DNA of 64,000 nt from Xanthomonas sp. DAR 80977 (GTDB lineage: Bacteria > Pseudomonadota > Gammaproteobacteria > Xanthomonadales > Xanthomonadaceae), in contig NZ_CP162487.1 of the NCBI RefSeq assembly GCF_041240605.1, positions 2,673,001 to 2,737,000 on the forward strand, in the 5' to 3' direction. This document shows, piece after piece, positions 1 through 9,735 of this stretch; the first letter of the stretch is position 1, and every line of letters begins with the position of its first letter. The notes below the pieces were generated by a model that was not told where the DNA came from, made no database searches, and saw nothing but the letters and a program-made list of their open reading frames with translations. The position numbers and the translations under genes are program-made.

Positions 1-843
1 GCTGGGCATCCTCAAGGCGGGCGGCGCCTACGTGCCGCTGGATCCGGCGTATCCGGCCGAACGGCTGGCCTACATGCTGTCCGACAGTGCGCCGGTGGCG
101 CTGCTGACCCAGGCGCAATTGGCTGAGACGGTGGTGGGCGTACACGCCAACGTAGCGGACGTGTCGAAGGTAGCGCTGGTGATGCTGGACGAGACGTTGG
201 CTGCGCAGCCAGCGCACGATCCTGTCATCGCTGGACTCACATCGCGGCACCTGGCCTACGTGATCTACACCTCCGGTTCGACCGGGAAGCCGAAGGGGGT
301 GATGATCGAGCACGCCAACGCAGCCAACCTGGTGGCGTGGGCGCAGGCGAGCTTCTCGGCCGAGCAGCTGGCGACGACGCTGCTGTCGACCTCGATCAAC
401 TTCGACCTGGCGGTGTTCGAACTGTTCGTGCCGTTGAGCACGGGCCGCACGGTGCGGCTGGTTCCGGACCTGGTGTCGGCCGGCGCAGCGCTGGCCGGGA
501 CGACGCTGGTCAACACGGTGCCCTCGGCGATCGCGGCGGTGCTGGACGGCGACGGGTTGCCGGCGTCGGTGACGACGGTGAACCTGGCCGGCGAGCCGCT
601 GAAGCGGGCGCTGGTGGAGCGGGTGTTCGCGGCAAGCCAGGCGCAGGTAGTGGCGAACCTGTACGGTCCGTCGGAGACGACGACGTACTCGACCTGGACG
701 GCGATGACGCGGGCGGACGGGTTCGTGGGCCATATCGGCCGGCCGATCGCCAACACGCAGGTGTACGTGCTCGGTGCGCAGGGCGAGCCGGTGCCGATCG
801 GGGTGGCGGGGGAGATCCACATCGCTGGTGCTGGCGTGGCGCG
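1..843 (+). repeat. Direct repeat, copy 1 (adenylation domain of module 1)
   Basis: Every base from 1 to 843 matches the sequence 3174 bp downstream; the first mismatch is at 844 (t versus c). Similarity continues through the PCP and C domains, and a second stretch without differences spans about 2516-2945 against 5690-6119. Since the window opens inside the repeat, copy 1 may extend further upstream. This reflects duplication or gene conversion between NRPS modules. Confidence 0.9.
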
Positions 844-3800
844 TGGCTATTTGAACCGTCCAGACATGACCGCCGAGCGGTTCCTGGCCGATCCGTTCGT
901 GGAAGACGCGAACGCGCGCATGTACCGTACGGGCGATCTTGGCCGCTGGTTGCCCGACGGCACGCTCGAGTACCTGGGCCGCAACGACTTCCAGGTGAAG
1001 GTGCGCGGGTTCCGGATCGAGCTGGGCGAGATCGAGGCCAGGCTGGCGGCATGTGCAGGCGTGCGCGAGGCGGTGGTGCTGGCGCGCGAGGATGTGCCGG
1101 GCGACAAGCGGCTCGTGGCCTATGTCGTGGCTGAAGAAGGCGCCGAACCGTCGGCCATGGCGCTGCGCGAAGCGCTGTTGCAGGTGCTGCCGGAGTACAT
1201 GGTCCCGAGCGCGTTCGTGACGCTGGCGGTCTTGCCGCTGACGCCGAACGGCAAGCTGGACCGCAAGGCGCTGCCGGCGCCGGACCAGGCGGCGGTCGCC
1301 AGCCGCATTTATGAAGCCCCAGTCGGTGAGGTGGAGCAGGCGCTCGCAACGATCTGGCAGGAGCTGCTGGGCCTGGAACGAGTCGGGCGGCACGACCACT
1401 TCTTCGAGCTGGGCGGGCACTCGTTGCTGGCGGTGCGGCTGGTGACGCGCGTGCGTGCGACGCTGGGCGTGGAGCTGGCCTTGCGCGAGGTGTTCGCGCA
1501 GCCGGTACTGGCGTCGCTGGCCAGGAGCGTCTCCGCTGCCGCGGCCACGGTGCAGGAGGCGATCGTGCCGGTGGACCGCACCGGCGCGTTGCCGCTGTCG
1601 TGGGCGCAGCAGCGGCTGTGGTTCCTGGACCAGCTGGACCATGCCGCAGGCGCGGCGTACCACATCCCGGCGGCGCTGCGGCTGAGCGGTGACTTGGATC
1701 GTACGGCCTTGCAGGCCAGCCTGGACCGGGTCGTGGCGCGGCACGAGAGCCTGCGTACGACGTTTGTCAGCGTCGAGGGTGAACCGCAGCAGGTGATCGC
1801 CGCGGCCGATGTCGGGTTCGCGCTAGCCACGCATGACCTGCGCGAGCTGGATGCTCCTGCGCAGGAAGCGGCCATCGCCGAGCTGAGCAGCGCTGAAGCG
1901 CGTGCGCCGTTCGACCTGGCGCAAGGGCCACTGATCCGTGGCCGCTTGCTGCAACTCTCCGAGAGCGAACACGTGTTGCTGGTCACCCAGCACCATATCG
2001 TCTCCGACGGCTGGTCGATCGGGGTGTTGGTGCGCGAGGTCAGCGCGCTGTACACCGCCTTCCGGGAAGGTGCGCCCGACCCATTGCCGGCGTTGCCGGT
2101 GCAGTACGCGGACTACGCCGCCTGGCAGCGGCGTTGGCTGCAGGGCGCCGCGCTGCGGGAGCAGCTGGCGTTCTGGAAGACACAGCTGGGCGAGGCGCCG
2201 GCGTTGCTGGAATTGCCGACCGACCGGCCTCGGCCGGCCGTCCAGAGTTATCGCGGCGCGCGTATCGCGGTGCGCGTGCCGCAGGCGCTGAGCGAGCACC
2301 TGCAGCGCCTGTCGCAGCAGCACGGCACGACGCTGTTCATGACCTTGCTGGCGAGCTGGTCGGCGCTGCTGTCGCGGTTGAGCGGGCAGGCGCAGGTGGT
2401 GATCGGCAGCCCGGTGGCGAACCGGCAGCGGGCCGAGATCGAGCCGCTGATCGGCTTCTTCGTCAACACGCTGGCCTTGTATGTGGACCTGCGGGCCGAT
2501 CCCAGCGTGGCCGAGCTGTTGGCGCAGGTCCGCACGACGACGCTGGGCGCGTATGCGCACCAGGACCTGCCGTTCGAGCAGGTGGTCGAAGCGGTGCAGC
2601 CGGCACGCAGCCTCAGCCACAGCCCGGTGTTCCAGGCGATGCTGAGCTTGAACAACACGCCCAGCGAGGGCGCCCTGCAGCTGCCGGGCCTGGCGCTGGC
2701 GCCGGTAGAGACGGGCACGCCCAGTGCCCAGTTCGACCTGTCGCTGTCGCTGAGCGAGACGCCCGACGGGTTGTCGGGTGCGCTGGTCTATGCGGCCGAC
2801 CTGTTCGAGCGCGCGAGCATGGAACGGCTGCTGGGGCATTGGCAGACGTTGCTGGCGGCGATGATGGCCGAGACGGCGCTGCCGGTCAGCCGGCTGCCGT
2901 TGTTGTCCGCCGACGAGCGTGCGCAGGTGCTGCACGGGTTCAACGCGACCAGCATGGACTACCCGCAGGACACCCCGATCCACGCGCTGTTCCAGGCGCA
3001 GGCCGCGCAACAGCCACAGGCAATTGCACTGGAGTGCGGCGACCAGCGGCTGAGCTACGGCGCGTTGAACGCCCGTGCCAACCAGCTGGCGCACCGGCTG
3101 ATCGCGTTGGGTGTGCGGCCCGACGACCGCGTGGCGATCTGCATGCCACGCAGTGTGGACATGGTGGTGGGGCTGCTGGGCATCCTCAAGGCGGGCGGCG
3201 CCTACGTGCCGCTGGATCCGGCGTATCCGGCCGAACGGCTGGCCTACATGCTGTCCGACAGTGCGCCGGTGGCGCTGCTGACCCAGGCGCAATTGGCTGA
3301 GACGGTGGTGGGCGTACACGCCAACGTAGCGGACGTGTCGAAGGTAGCGCTGGTGATGCTGGACGAGACGTTGGCTGCGCAGCCAGCGCACGATCCTGTC
3401 ATCGCTGGACTCACATCGCGGCACCTGGCCTACGTGATCTACACCTCCGGTTCGACCGGGAAGCCGAAGGGGGTGATGATCGAGCACGCCAACGCAGCCA
3501 ACCTGGTGGCGTGGGCGCAGGCGAGCTTCTCGGCCGAGCAGCTGGCGACGACGCTGCTGTCGACCTCGATCAACTTCGACCTGGCGGTGTTCGAACTGTT
3601 CGTGCCGTTGAGCACGGGCCGCACGGTGCGGCTGGTTCCGGACCTGGTGTCGGCCGGCGCAGCGCTGGCCGGGACGACGCTGGTCAACACGGTGCCCTCG
3701 GCGATCGCGGCGGTGCTGGACGGCGACGGGTTGCCGGCGTCGGTGACGACGGTGAACCTGGCCGGCGAGCCGCTGAAGCGGGCGCTGGTGGAGCGGGTGT

Positions 3801-6800
3801 TCGCGGCAAGCCAGGCGCAGGTAGTGGCGAACCTGTACGGTCCGTCGGAGACGACGACGTACTCGACCTGGACGGCGATGACGCGGGCGGACGGGTTCGT
3901 GGGCCATATCGGCCGGCCGATCGCCAACACGCAGGTGTACGTGCTCGGTGCGCAGGGCGAGCCGGTGCCGATCGGGGTGGCGGGGGAGATCCACATCGCT
4001 GGTGCTGGCGTGGCGCGCGGCTACTTGAACCGTCCAGACCTGACCGCCGAGCGGTTCCTGGCCGATCCGTTCGCCAGCGACGCCATGGCCCGGATGTACC
4101 GGACGGGGGACCTCGGTCGTTGGTTGCCGGACGGCACGCTCGAGTACCTGGGGCGCAACGATTTCCAGGTGAAGGTGCGCGGGTTCCGGATCGAGCTGGG
4201 CGAGATCGAGGCGCGGTTGGCGGCATGCGCAGGCGTGCGCGAGGCGGTGGTGCTGGCACGCGAGGACGTGCCGGGCGACAAGCGGCTCGTGGCCTATGTC
4301 GTGGCTGAAGAAGGCGCCGAACCGTCGGCCATGGCGCTGCGCGAAGCGCTGTTGCAGGTGCTGCCGGAGTACATGGTCCCGAGCGCGTTCGTGACGCTGG
4401 CGGCCTTGCCGCTGACGCCGAACGGCAAGCTGGACCGCAAGGCGTTGCCGGCGCCGGACCAGGCGGCGGTGGCCAGCCGCAGTTACGAAGCCCCAGTCGG
4501 TGAGGTGGAGCAGGCGCTCGCAACGATCTGGCAGGAGCTGCTGGGCCTGGAACGAGTCGGGCGGCACGACCACTTCTTCGAGCTGGGCGGGCACTCGTTG
4601 CTGGCGGTGCGGCTGGTGACGCGCGTGCGTGCGACGCTGGGCGTGGAGCTGGCCTTGCGCGAGGTGTTCGCGCAGCCAGTGCTGGCGTCGCTGGCCAGGA
4701 GCGTCTCCGCTGCCGCGGCCACGGTGCAGGAGGCGATCGTGCCGGTGGACCGCACCGGCGCGTTGCCGCTGTCGTGGGCGCAGCAGCGGCTGTGGTTCCT
4801 GGACCAGCTGGACCATGCCGCAGGCGCGGCGTACCACATCCCGGCGGCGCTGCGGCTGAGCGGTGACTTGGATCGTGCGGCCTTGCAGGCCAGCCTGGAC
4901 CGGGCCGTGGCACGGCACGAGAGCCTGCGCACGACGTTCGTCAGCGTGGAGGGTGAACCGCAGCAGGTGATCGCACCGGCCAATATCGGGTTCGCGCTAG
5001 CCACGCATGACCTGCGCGAGCTGGATGCTCCTGCACAGGAAGCGGCCATCGCCGAGCTGAGTAGCGCCGAAGCCCGGGCGGCGTTCGATCTGGAACGCGG
5101 CCCGTTGATCCGCGGCCGGCTGTTGCAACTGTCCGAACAGGAACACGTGCTACTGGTGACCCAGCACCACATCGTCTCCGACGGCTGGTCGATCGGGGTA
5201 CTTGTGCGTGAAGTCAGCGCGCTGTACACCGCCTTCCGGGAGGGGGCGCCCGACCCCTTGCCGGCGTTGCCGGTGCAGTACGCGGACTACGCCGCCTGGC
5301 AGCGGCGTTGGCTGCAGGGCACCGTGCTGGAAGAACAGCTGGCATTCTGGAAGGCGCAGCTGGGCGAGGCCCCGGCGCTGCTGGAACTCCCGACCGACCG
5401 GCCTCGGCCGATGACGATGAGTTATCGCGGTGGCAGTGTGCCTGCGCGCTTGCCGGCGGAGTTGGTCGGTGCCGTCCGTTCGTTGTCCAAACAGCACGGC
5501 ACGACGCTGTTCATGACCTTGCTGGCCAGCTGGTCGGCGCTGCTGGCGCGGCTGAGCGGGCAGGGGCAGGTGGTGATCGGCAGCCCGGTGGCGAACCGGC
5601 AGCGGGCCGAGATCGAGCCACTGATCGGCTTCTTCGTCAACACGCTGGCCTTGCACGTGGACCTGCGCGCCGACCCGACCGTGACCGAGCTGTTGGCGCA
5701 GGTCCGCACGACGACGCTGGGCGCGTATGCGCACCAGGACCTGCCGTTCGAGCAGGTGGTCGAAGCGGTGCAGCCGGCACGCAGCCTCAGCCACAGCCCG
5801 GTGTTCCAGGCGATGCTGAGCTTGAACAACACGCCCAGCGAGGGCGCCCTGCAGCTGCCGGGCCTGGCGCTGGCGCCGGTAGAGACGGGCACGCCCAGTG
5901 CCCAGTTCGACCTGTCGCTGTCGCTGAGCGAGACGCCCGACGGGTTGTCGGGTGCGCTGGTCTATGCGGCCGACCTGTTCGAGCGCGCGAGCATGGAACG
6001 GCTGCTGGGGCATTGGCAGACGTTGCTGGCGGCGATGATGGCCGAGACGGCGCTGCCGGTCAGCCGGCTGCCGTTGTTGTCCGCCGACGAGCGTGCGCAG
6101 GTGCTGCACGGGTTCAATGCGACGCAGGCCGCATATCCGGAGGTGCCGATCCACACGCTGTTCCAGGCGCAGGCGACACGGCAGCCACAGGCGATCGCAC
6201 TGGAGTGCGGCGACCAGCAGTTGAGCTACGGCGCGTTGAACGACCGTGCCAATCAACTGGCACATCGGCTGATTGAACTTGGCGTACGGCCCGACGATCG
6301 CGTGGCGATCTGCATGCCGCGCAGCGTGGACATGGTGGTGGGGTTGCTGGGCATCCTCAAGGCGGGCGGCGCCTACGTGCCGCTGGATCCGGCGTATCCG
6401 GCCGAACGGCTTGCCTACATGCTGGCCGACAGTGCGCCGGTGGCGCTGCTCACCCAGGCGCAATTGGCCGGCACGGTGAAGGATCTCCATACCGCCGATG
6501 CAGGGCTAGCAGTGGTGGCGATGGACACGGACGCGGCACTACTTCAGCAACCGACGCACGATCCGGTCATCGCTGGACTCACATCGCGGCACCTGGCCTA
6601 CGTGATCTACACCTCCGGTTCGACCGGGCAGCCGAAGGGGGTGATGATCGAGCACGCTTCCGTGGTCAACCTGTGTGCAGAACTGGAGCACTCGGTCTTC
6701 GGCGGGTTGCCCGGCGACGAGCGTGTCGCGTTGAACGCATCGTTGTCGTTCGACGCATCGGTTCAAGCATTGACCCAACTCTTGTCCGGGCGCTGCGTCG

Positions 6801-8809
6801 TGGTGATCCCGGAAGCCGTCCGGATCGATGCCGGCGCGCTGCTGCAGTTCCTGAGCCAGCACCGTATCGGAGCCCTCGACTGCACGCCGGCGCAACTGGG
6901 ATTCCTGCTGGATGCCGGTTTGCTGGAAAGCCCCATCGCCTCATTGAAAGCCGTGTTGGTTGGCGGCGAAGCCATTGCGCCAGGCATGTGGACGAAGCTG
7001 AGCCGGTCAGCGACGCTACGGATCTTCAATGTGTATGGCCCGACGGAATGCACGGTCGACAGCACCCTTGCCGCCGTCAATGATGCTGGAGAACGCCCGC
7101 ACATAGGCGGACCGATTGCGAATGCACGGGTCTATATCCTGGATGCGCAAGGACAACCGGTGCCGATCGGGGTGGCGGGGGAACTGCATATCGGAGGCGC
7201 CGGCGTGGCGCGCGGATATCTGAACCAGCCCGGTTTGACCCTGGAGCGCTTCGTCGACGATCCGTTCGTGGAGGATCCTGCTGCCAGGATGTACCGGACC
7301 GGCGATCTCGGTCGCTGGTTGCCGGACGGCACCATCGAGTACCTGGGGCGCAACGACTTCCAGGTGAAGGTGCGCGGATTCCGGATCGAGCTGGGGGAGA
7401 TCGAAGCGAGGTTGGCGGCGTGCACGGGCGTGCGCGAGGCCGTGGTGCTGGCGCGCGAGGACGTGCCGGGCGACAAGCGGCTCGTCGCGTATGTGACGGC
7501 CGAAGAAGAGACCGAGCTGTCGGTGGCGGCACTGCGCGAAGCGCTCCTGCAAGCCCTGCCGGAGCACATGGTGCCGAACGCGTTCGTGGCATTGCCGGCC
7601 TTGCCGCTGACGCCCAGCGGCAAGCTGGATCGCAAGGCATTGCCGGCGCCGGACCAGGCGGCGGTGGCCAGTCGCAGTTACGAAGCCCCGGTGGGCGAGA
7701 TCGAGCAGGCGATCGCGGCGATCTGGCAGGAACTGCTGGGCTTGGAGCGGGTGGGGCGCCACGATCACTTCTTCGAACTGGGCGGGCATTCGCTGCTTGC
7801 GATCAAGCTGATGCATGCACTGCGGATGCGCTTGGGAGCAGAGGTGCCGATAGCCGCGATATTCTCGACATCCAGTCTGACGGGCCTTGCCTCGATGGTC
7901 GAGACGGGCCGCCATTCGCAATCGCTGGTCGTGCCACTGCAAACCCAAGGCGAGGACAGGCCCCTGTTCTGTTTCCACCCGGTAGGCGGGCATGTCTCTT
8001 TCTATCGGGCATTGGCGCGACAACTGGCACCGCAGCTTCCGGTCTATGGCATCCAGGCTCCGGACGCGATCGGGCTGCCACACCGATTCGAGGCGATAGC
8101 GGACATGGCGAGCGCTTACGCAAGCGCCATCCATGCGGCTCAGGCAATCGGACCGTATCGCCTGCTCGGGTGGTCCACGGGCGGCGTCATCGCCTCGGCG
8201 GTGGCGGCACACATGATCGAGAATGGCGACGAGATCGAGTATCTCGGCCTGATTGATTCCCGATCGAACTTCGACGATGCTGGAATGGATGAAGACGAGC
8301 TGATGCTCAAGGCCGCGTTGGTGGAGTTGCGCGGCAACGGGTTCTCCCAGAAGGAAAACGGAAGCGGGCGCATGACGCTCGGGCCAAGGTCGGTGAAGGA
8401 GCTGCTGCAAATGGAATTCCTGGAAGCGGAACCGTATCTGAGGCAGTGGCTGAAGCCCGGGTTCAACGCCGAGACGTTCGGGCACTTCAGGTCGCAAGTC
8501 CCCATCACGCACCGGCATCTGCGATTGCTGGCAGGCTACCGGCCGAGTCCGGTGCAGGCACCCGTGCAGACGTTCTGGGCAACAAGACACGCGGTATCGG
8601 CATCGGCGAACCAGGGTCCGCATGCCGCCGAGCCATGGACAAGCGGCACCGCAACTCGGCATCTCGATACGGATCACTACGGCTTGATGGCCGAGCCCAA
8701 CGTGCAGCGCATCGCCGAGGCGATCGTGGAATTCCTGCAACCTGGCAAGGTGCCGTCGAAACCCAATGACGCCCACGCCCAGCTTGCAGTGCTAGAGATC
8801 GTTCCTTAA
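2..8809 (+). CDS. Non-ribosomal peptide synthetase, C-terminal part (5' partial)
   Basis: The frame is open from the window edge, so the true start lies upstream. Domain order: A (partial)-PCP-C-A-PCP-C-A-PCP-TE. The YTSGSTG ATP-binding motif and the GKLDRK lysine motif occur in all three A domains. PCP serines (GGHSL) are at codons 1421, 4595 and 7790. C-domain HHIVSDG motifs are at 1991 and 5165. The thioesterase has GWSTGG with Ser at codon 8174, then Asp (LIDSR) and a late His (TDHYG). Hand-read A-domain pocket residues are D-L-F-N-N-A-L-T-Y for A1 and A2, which I recall as an Ala-type code, and D-A-Q-D-L-G-V-V-D for A3, a Gln-type code (lichenysin/fengycin). No epimerase domain is visible. 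The SxAQxRLW and HHIVSDG motifs suggest LCL-type condensation. The TE makes this the last synthetase, releasing a peptide that probably ends Ala-Ala-Gln. The downstream tailoring genes follow closely on the same strand. Confidence 0.95.
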   Translation: MGILKAGGAYVPLDPAYPAERLAYMLSDSAPVALLTQAQLAETVVGVHANVADVSKVALVMLDETLAAQPAHDPVIAGLTSRHLAYVIYTSGSTGKPKGVMIEHANAANLVAWAQASFSAEQLATTLLSTSINFDLAVFELFVPLSTGRTVRLVPDLVSAGAALAGTTLVNTVPSAIAAVLDGDGLPASVTTVNLAGEPLKRALVERVFAASQAQVVANLYGPSETTTYSTWTAMTRADGFVGHIGRPIANTQVYVLGAQGEPVPIGVAGEIHIAGAGVARGYLNRPDMTAERFLADPFVEDANARMYRTGDLGRWLPDGTLEYLGRNDFQVKVRGFRIELGEIEARLAACAGVREAVVLAREDVPGDKRLVAYVVAEEGAEPSAMALREALLQVLPEYMVPSAFVTLAVLPLTPNGKLDRKALPAPDQAAVASRIYEAPVGEVEQALATIWQELLGLERVGRHDHFFELGGHSLLAVRLVTRVRATLGVELALREVFAQPVLASLARSVSAAAATVQEAIVPVDRTGALPLSWAQQRLWFLDQLDHAAGAAYHIPAALRLSGDLDRTALQASLDRVVARHESLRTTFVSVEGEPQQVIAAADVGFALATHDLRELDAPAQEAAIAELSSAEARAPFDLAQGPLIRGRLLQLSESEHVLLVTQHHIVSDGWSIGVLVREVSALYTAFREGAPDPLPALPVQYADYAAWQRRWLQGAALREQLAFWKTQLGEAPALLELPTDRPRPAVQSYRGARIAVRVPQALSEHLQRLSQQHGTTLFMTLLASWSALLSRLSGQAQVVIGSPVANRQRAEIEPLIGFFVNTLALYVDLRADPSVAELLAQVRTTTLGAYAHQDLPFEQVVEAVQPARSLSHSPVFQAMLSLNNTPSEGALQLPGLALAPVETGTPSAQFDLSLSLSETPDGLSGALVYAADLFERASMERLLGHWQTLLAAMMAETALPVSRLPLLSADERAQVLHGFNATSMDYPQDTPIHALFQAQAAQQPQAIALECGDQRLSYGALNARANQLAHRLIALGVRPDDRVAICMPRSVDMVVGLLGILKAGGAYVPLDPAYPAERLAYMLSDSAPVALLTQAQLAETVVGVHANVADVSKVALVMLDETLAAQPAHDPVIAGLTSRHLAYVIYTSGSTGKPKGVMIEHANAANLVAWAQASFSAEQLATTLLSTSINFDLAVFELFVPLSTGRTVRLVPDLVSAGAALAGTTLVNTVPSAIAAVLDGDGLPASVTTVNLAGEPLKRALVERVFAASQAQVVANLYGPSETTTYSTWTAMTRADGFVGHIGRPIANTQVYVLGAQGEPVPIGVAGEIHIAGAGVARGYLNRPDLTAERFLADPFASDAMARMYRTGDLGRWLPDGTLEYLGRNDFQVKVRGFRIELGEIEARLAACAGVREAVVLAREDVPGDKRLVAYVVAEEGAEPSAMALREALLQVLPEYMVPSAFVTLAALPLTPNGKLDRKALPAPDQAAVASRSYEAPVGEVEQALATIWQELLGLERVGRHDHFFELGGHSLLAVRLVTRVRATLGVELALREVFAQPVLASLARSVSAAAATVQEAIVPVDRTGALPLSWAQQRLWFLDQLDHAAGAAYHIPAALRLSGDLDRAALQASLDRAVARHESLRTTFVSVEGEPQQVIAPANIGFALATHDLRELDAPAQEAAIAELSSAEARAAFDLERGPLIRGRLLQLSEQEHVLLVTQHHIVSDGWSIGVLVREVSALYTAFREGAPDPLPALPVQYADYAAWQRRWLQGTVLEEQLAFWKAQLGEAPALLELPTDRPRPMTMSYRGGSVPARLPAELVGAVRSLSKQHGTTLFMTLLASWSALLARLSGQGQVVIGSPVANRQRAEIEPLIGFFVNTLALHVDLRADPTVTELLAQVRTTTLGAYAHQDLPFEQVVEAVQPARSLSHSPVFQAMLSLNNTPSEGALQLPGLALAPVETGTPSAQFDLSLSLSETPDGLSGALVYAADLFERASMERLLGHWQTLLAAMMAETALPVSRLPLLSADERAQVLHGFNATQAAYPEVPIHTLFQAQATRQPQAIALECGDQQLSYGALNDRANQLAHRLIELGVRPDDRVAICMPRSVDMVVGLLGILKAGGAYVPLDPAYPAERLAYMLADSAPVALLTQAQLAGTVKDLHTADAGLAVVAMDTDAALLQQPTHDPVIAGLTSRHLAYVIYTSGSTGQPKGVMIEHASVVNLCAELEHSVFGGLPGDERVALNASLSFDASVQALTQLLSGRCVVVIPEAVRIDAGALLQFLSQHRIGALDCTPAQLGFLLDAGLLESPIASLKAVLVGGEAIAPGMWTKLSRSATLRIFNVYGPTECTVDSTLAAVNDAGERPHIGGPIANARVYILDAQGQPVPIGVAGELHIGGAGVARGYLNQPGLTLERFVDDPFVEDPAARMYRTGDLGRWLPDGTIEYLGRNDFQVKVRGFRIELGEIEARLAACTGVREAVVLAREDVPGDKRLVAYVTAEEETELSVAALREALLQALPEHMVPNAFVALPALPLTPSGKLDRKALPAPDQAAVASRSYEAPVGEIEQAIAAIWQELLGLERVGRHDHFFELGGHSLLAIKLMHALRMRLGAEVPIAAIFSTSSLTGLASMVETGRHSQSLVVPLQTQGEDRPLFCFHPVGGHVSFYRALARQLAPQLPVYGIQAPDAIGLPHRFEAIADMASAYASAIHAAQAIGPYRLLGWSTGGVIASAVAAHMIENGDEIEYLGLIDSRSNFDDAGMDEDELMLKAALVELRGNGFSQKENGSGRMTLGPRSVKELLQMEFLEAEPYLRQWLKPGFNAETFGHFRSQVPITHRHLRLLAGYRPSPVQAPVQTFWATRHAVSASANQGPHAAEPWTSGTATRHLDTDHYGLMAEPNVQRIAEAIVEFLQPGKVPSKPNDAHAQLAVLEIVP
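3175..4017 (+). repeat. Direct repeat, copy 2 (adenylation domain of module 2)
   Basis: Partner of the repeat at 1-843, offset by exactly 3174 bp. It lies inside the same reading frame, so the encoded A1 and A2 substrate pockets are identical. A repeat of this length is a risk for collapse in short-read assemblies. Confidence 0.9.
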
Positions 8810-8822
8810 GGAGCTTCACGAC

Positions 8823-9650
8823 ATGCATTGGAATCCCTGGCTCATCAGAATGACCGCCCAGCCACCGCGCATGCGGCTGTTCTGCTTTGCATACGCGGGC
8901 GGAAGCGCCTTCAATTTCGCTTCCTGGCGCGCTGCGTTGCATCCGTCCGTGGAGATCTGCGCCCTGCAGCTGCCTGGGCGTGGTGCGCGCATCGCCGAAC
9001 CACCGATCGCCTCGATGCAGACACTGCTGAAATCGATGGCGCCGGCGGTCACGCAGCACAGCAACCTTCCCTTTGCGTTCTTCGGCCATAGCGTCGGGGC
9101 GCTGATCGCCTTCGAACTCGCGCGCTATCTGCGGCTGCATGGCGTCGCGGGTCCGCAATGCTTGTTCATGTCCGGCTGCCAGGCACCGCAATTCCGCAGC
9201 CCGTCCAGGCAATTGCAGCGCCTTCCCGACGCTGCCTTCATCGAAGAGCTGCGCGGCTACAACGGCACGCCCGCCGAAGTGCTGGAAAGCAGCGAACTGA
9301 TGACGCTGATGCTGCCGGCAATTCGCGCCGACTTCGCCCTGGCCGAGAACTACGCGTACCGGTCCGGGCCGCTGCTGCAGGTCCCGATCAGCGTCTATGC
9401 CGGAAAGCAGGACGACAACAAGGGCGCGGGCCAGGTGGAAGGATGGAGCAAGGAGACTTCCGCCAGCTGTCGCACGACATGGTTCGACGAAGGGCATTTT
9501 TTCATCAACACCCATCGCGCGGCCGTGCTCGATCAGCTCAATATCGAACTGGAAGAGCTCCTGGAACAACGCTGCGTCCGCAGCCTGGGGATGGAGGACG
9601 CGACTCGCAGCGCAAATTCCAGCGCATCAAGCCGGCCGAGCTTCATCTAG
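8823..9650 (+). CDS. Type II (external) thioesterase
   Basis: An alpha/beta hydrolase of 275 residues, the usual size for stand-alone NRPS thioesterases, which remove mis-primed acyl groups from PCP domains. Visible motifs are an early FCFAYAGGSA oxyanion region, the nucleophile GHSVG with Ser90, and a C-terminal DEGHFF carrying the catalytic His. It starts 13 bp after the NRPS stop. The AAGGAG ribosome binding site overlaps that stop codon, so the two genes are almost certainly co-transcribed. It does not resemble the integrated TE at the end of the synthetase closely enough to be a duplicate of it. Confidence 0.93.
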   Translation: MHWNPWLIRMTAQPPRMRLFCFAYAGGSAFNFASWRAALHPSVEICALQLPGRGARIAEPPIASMQTLLKSMAPAVTQHSNLPFAFFGHSVGALIAFELARYLRLHGVAGPQCLFMSGCQAPQFRSPSRQLQRLPDAAFIEELRGYNGTPAEVLESSELMTLMLPAIRADFALAENYAYRSGPLLQVPISVYAGKQDDNKGAGQVEGWSKETSASCRTTWFDEGHFFINTHRAAVLDQLNIELEELLEQRCVRSLGMEDATRSANSSASSRPSFI

Positions 9651-9735
9651 CGCATCGAGCCGCAGAACACATTCGATCAGATCGTCTGGATCGGAAAGAC
9701 CAGCACCCGAATCACACCGCATGGAGATCGGTTTT

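Noticed and set aside
1823..4918. A 1031-codon open frame on the minus strand inside the NRPS
   Set aside because: It is antisense to strongly conserved A, PCP and C domains and is rich in Arg, His and Gln. This is a by-product of high GC3, not a gene.
7016..8776. A 586-codon minus-strand frame opposite the last NRPS module and thioesterase
   Set aside because: It has no recognisable domain and is fully explained by the coding strand opposite.
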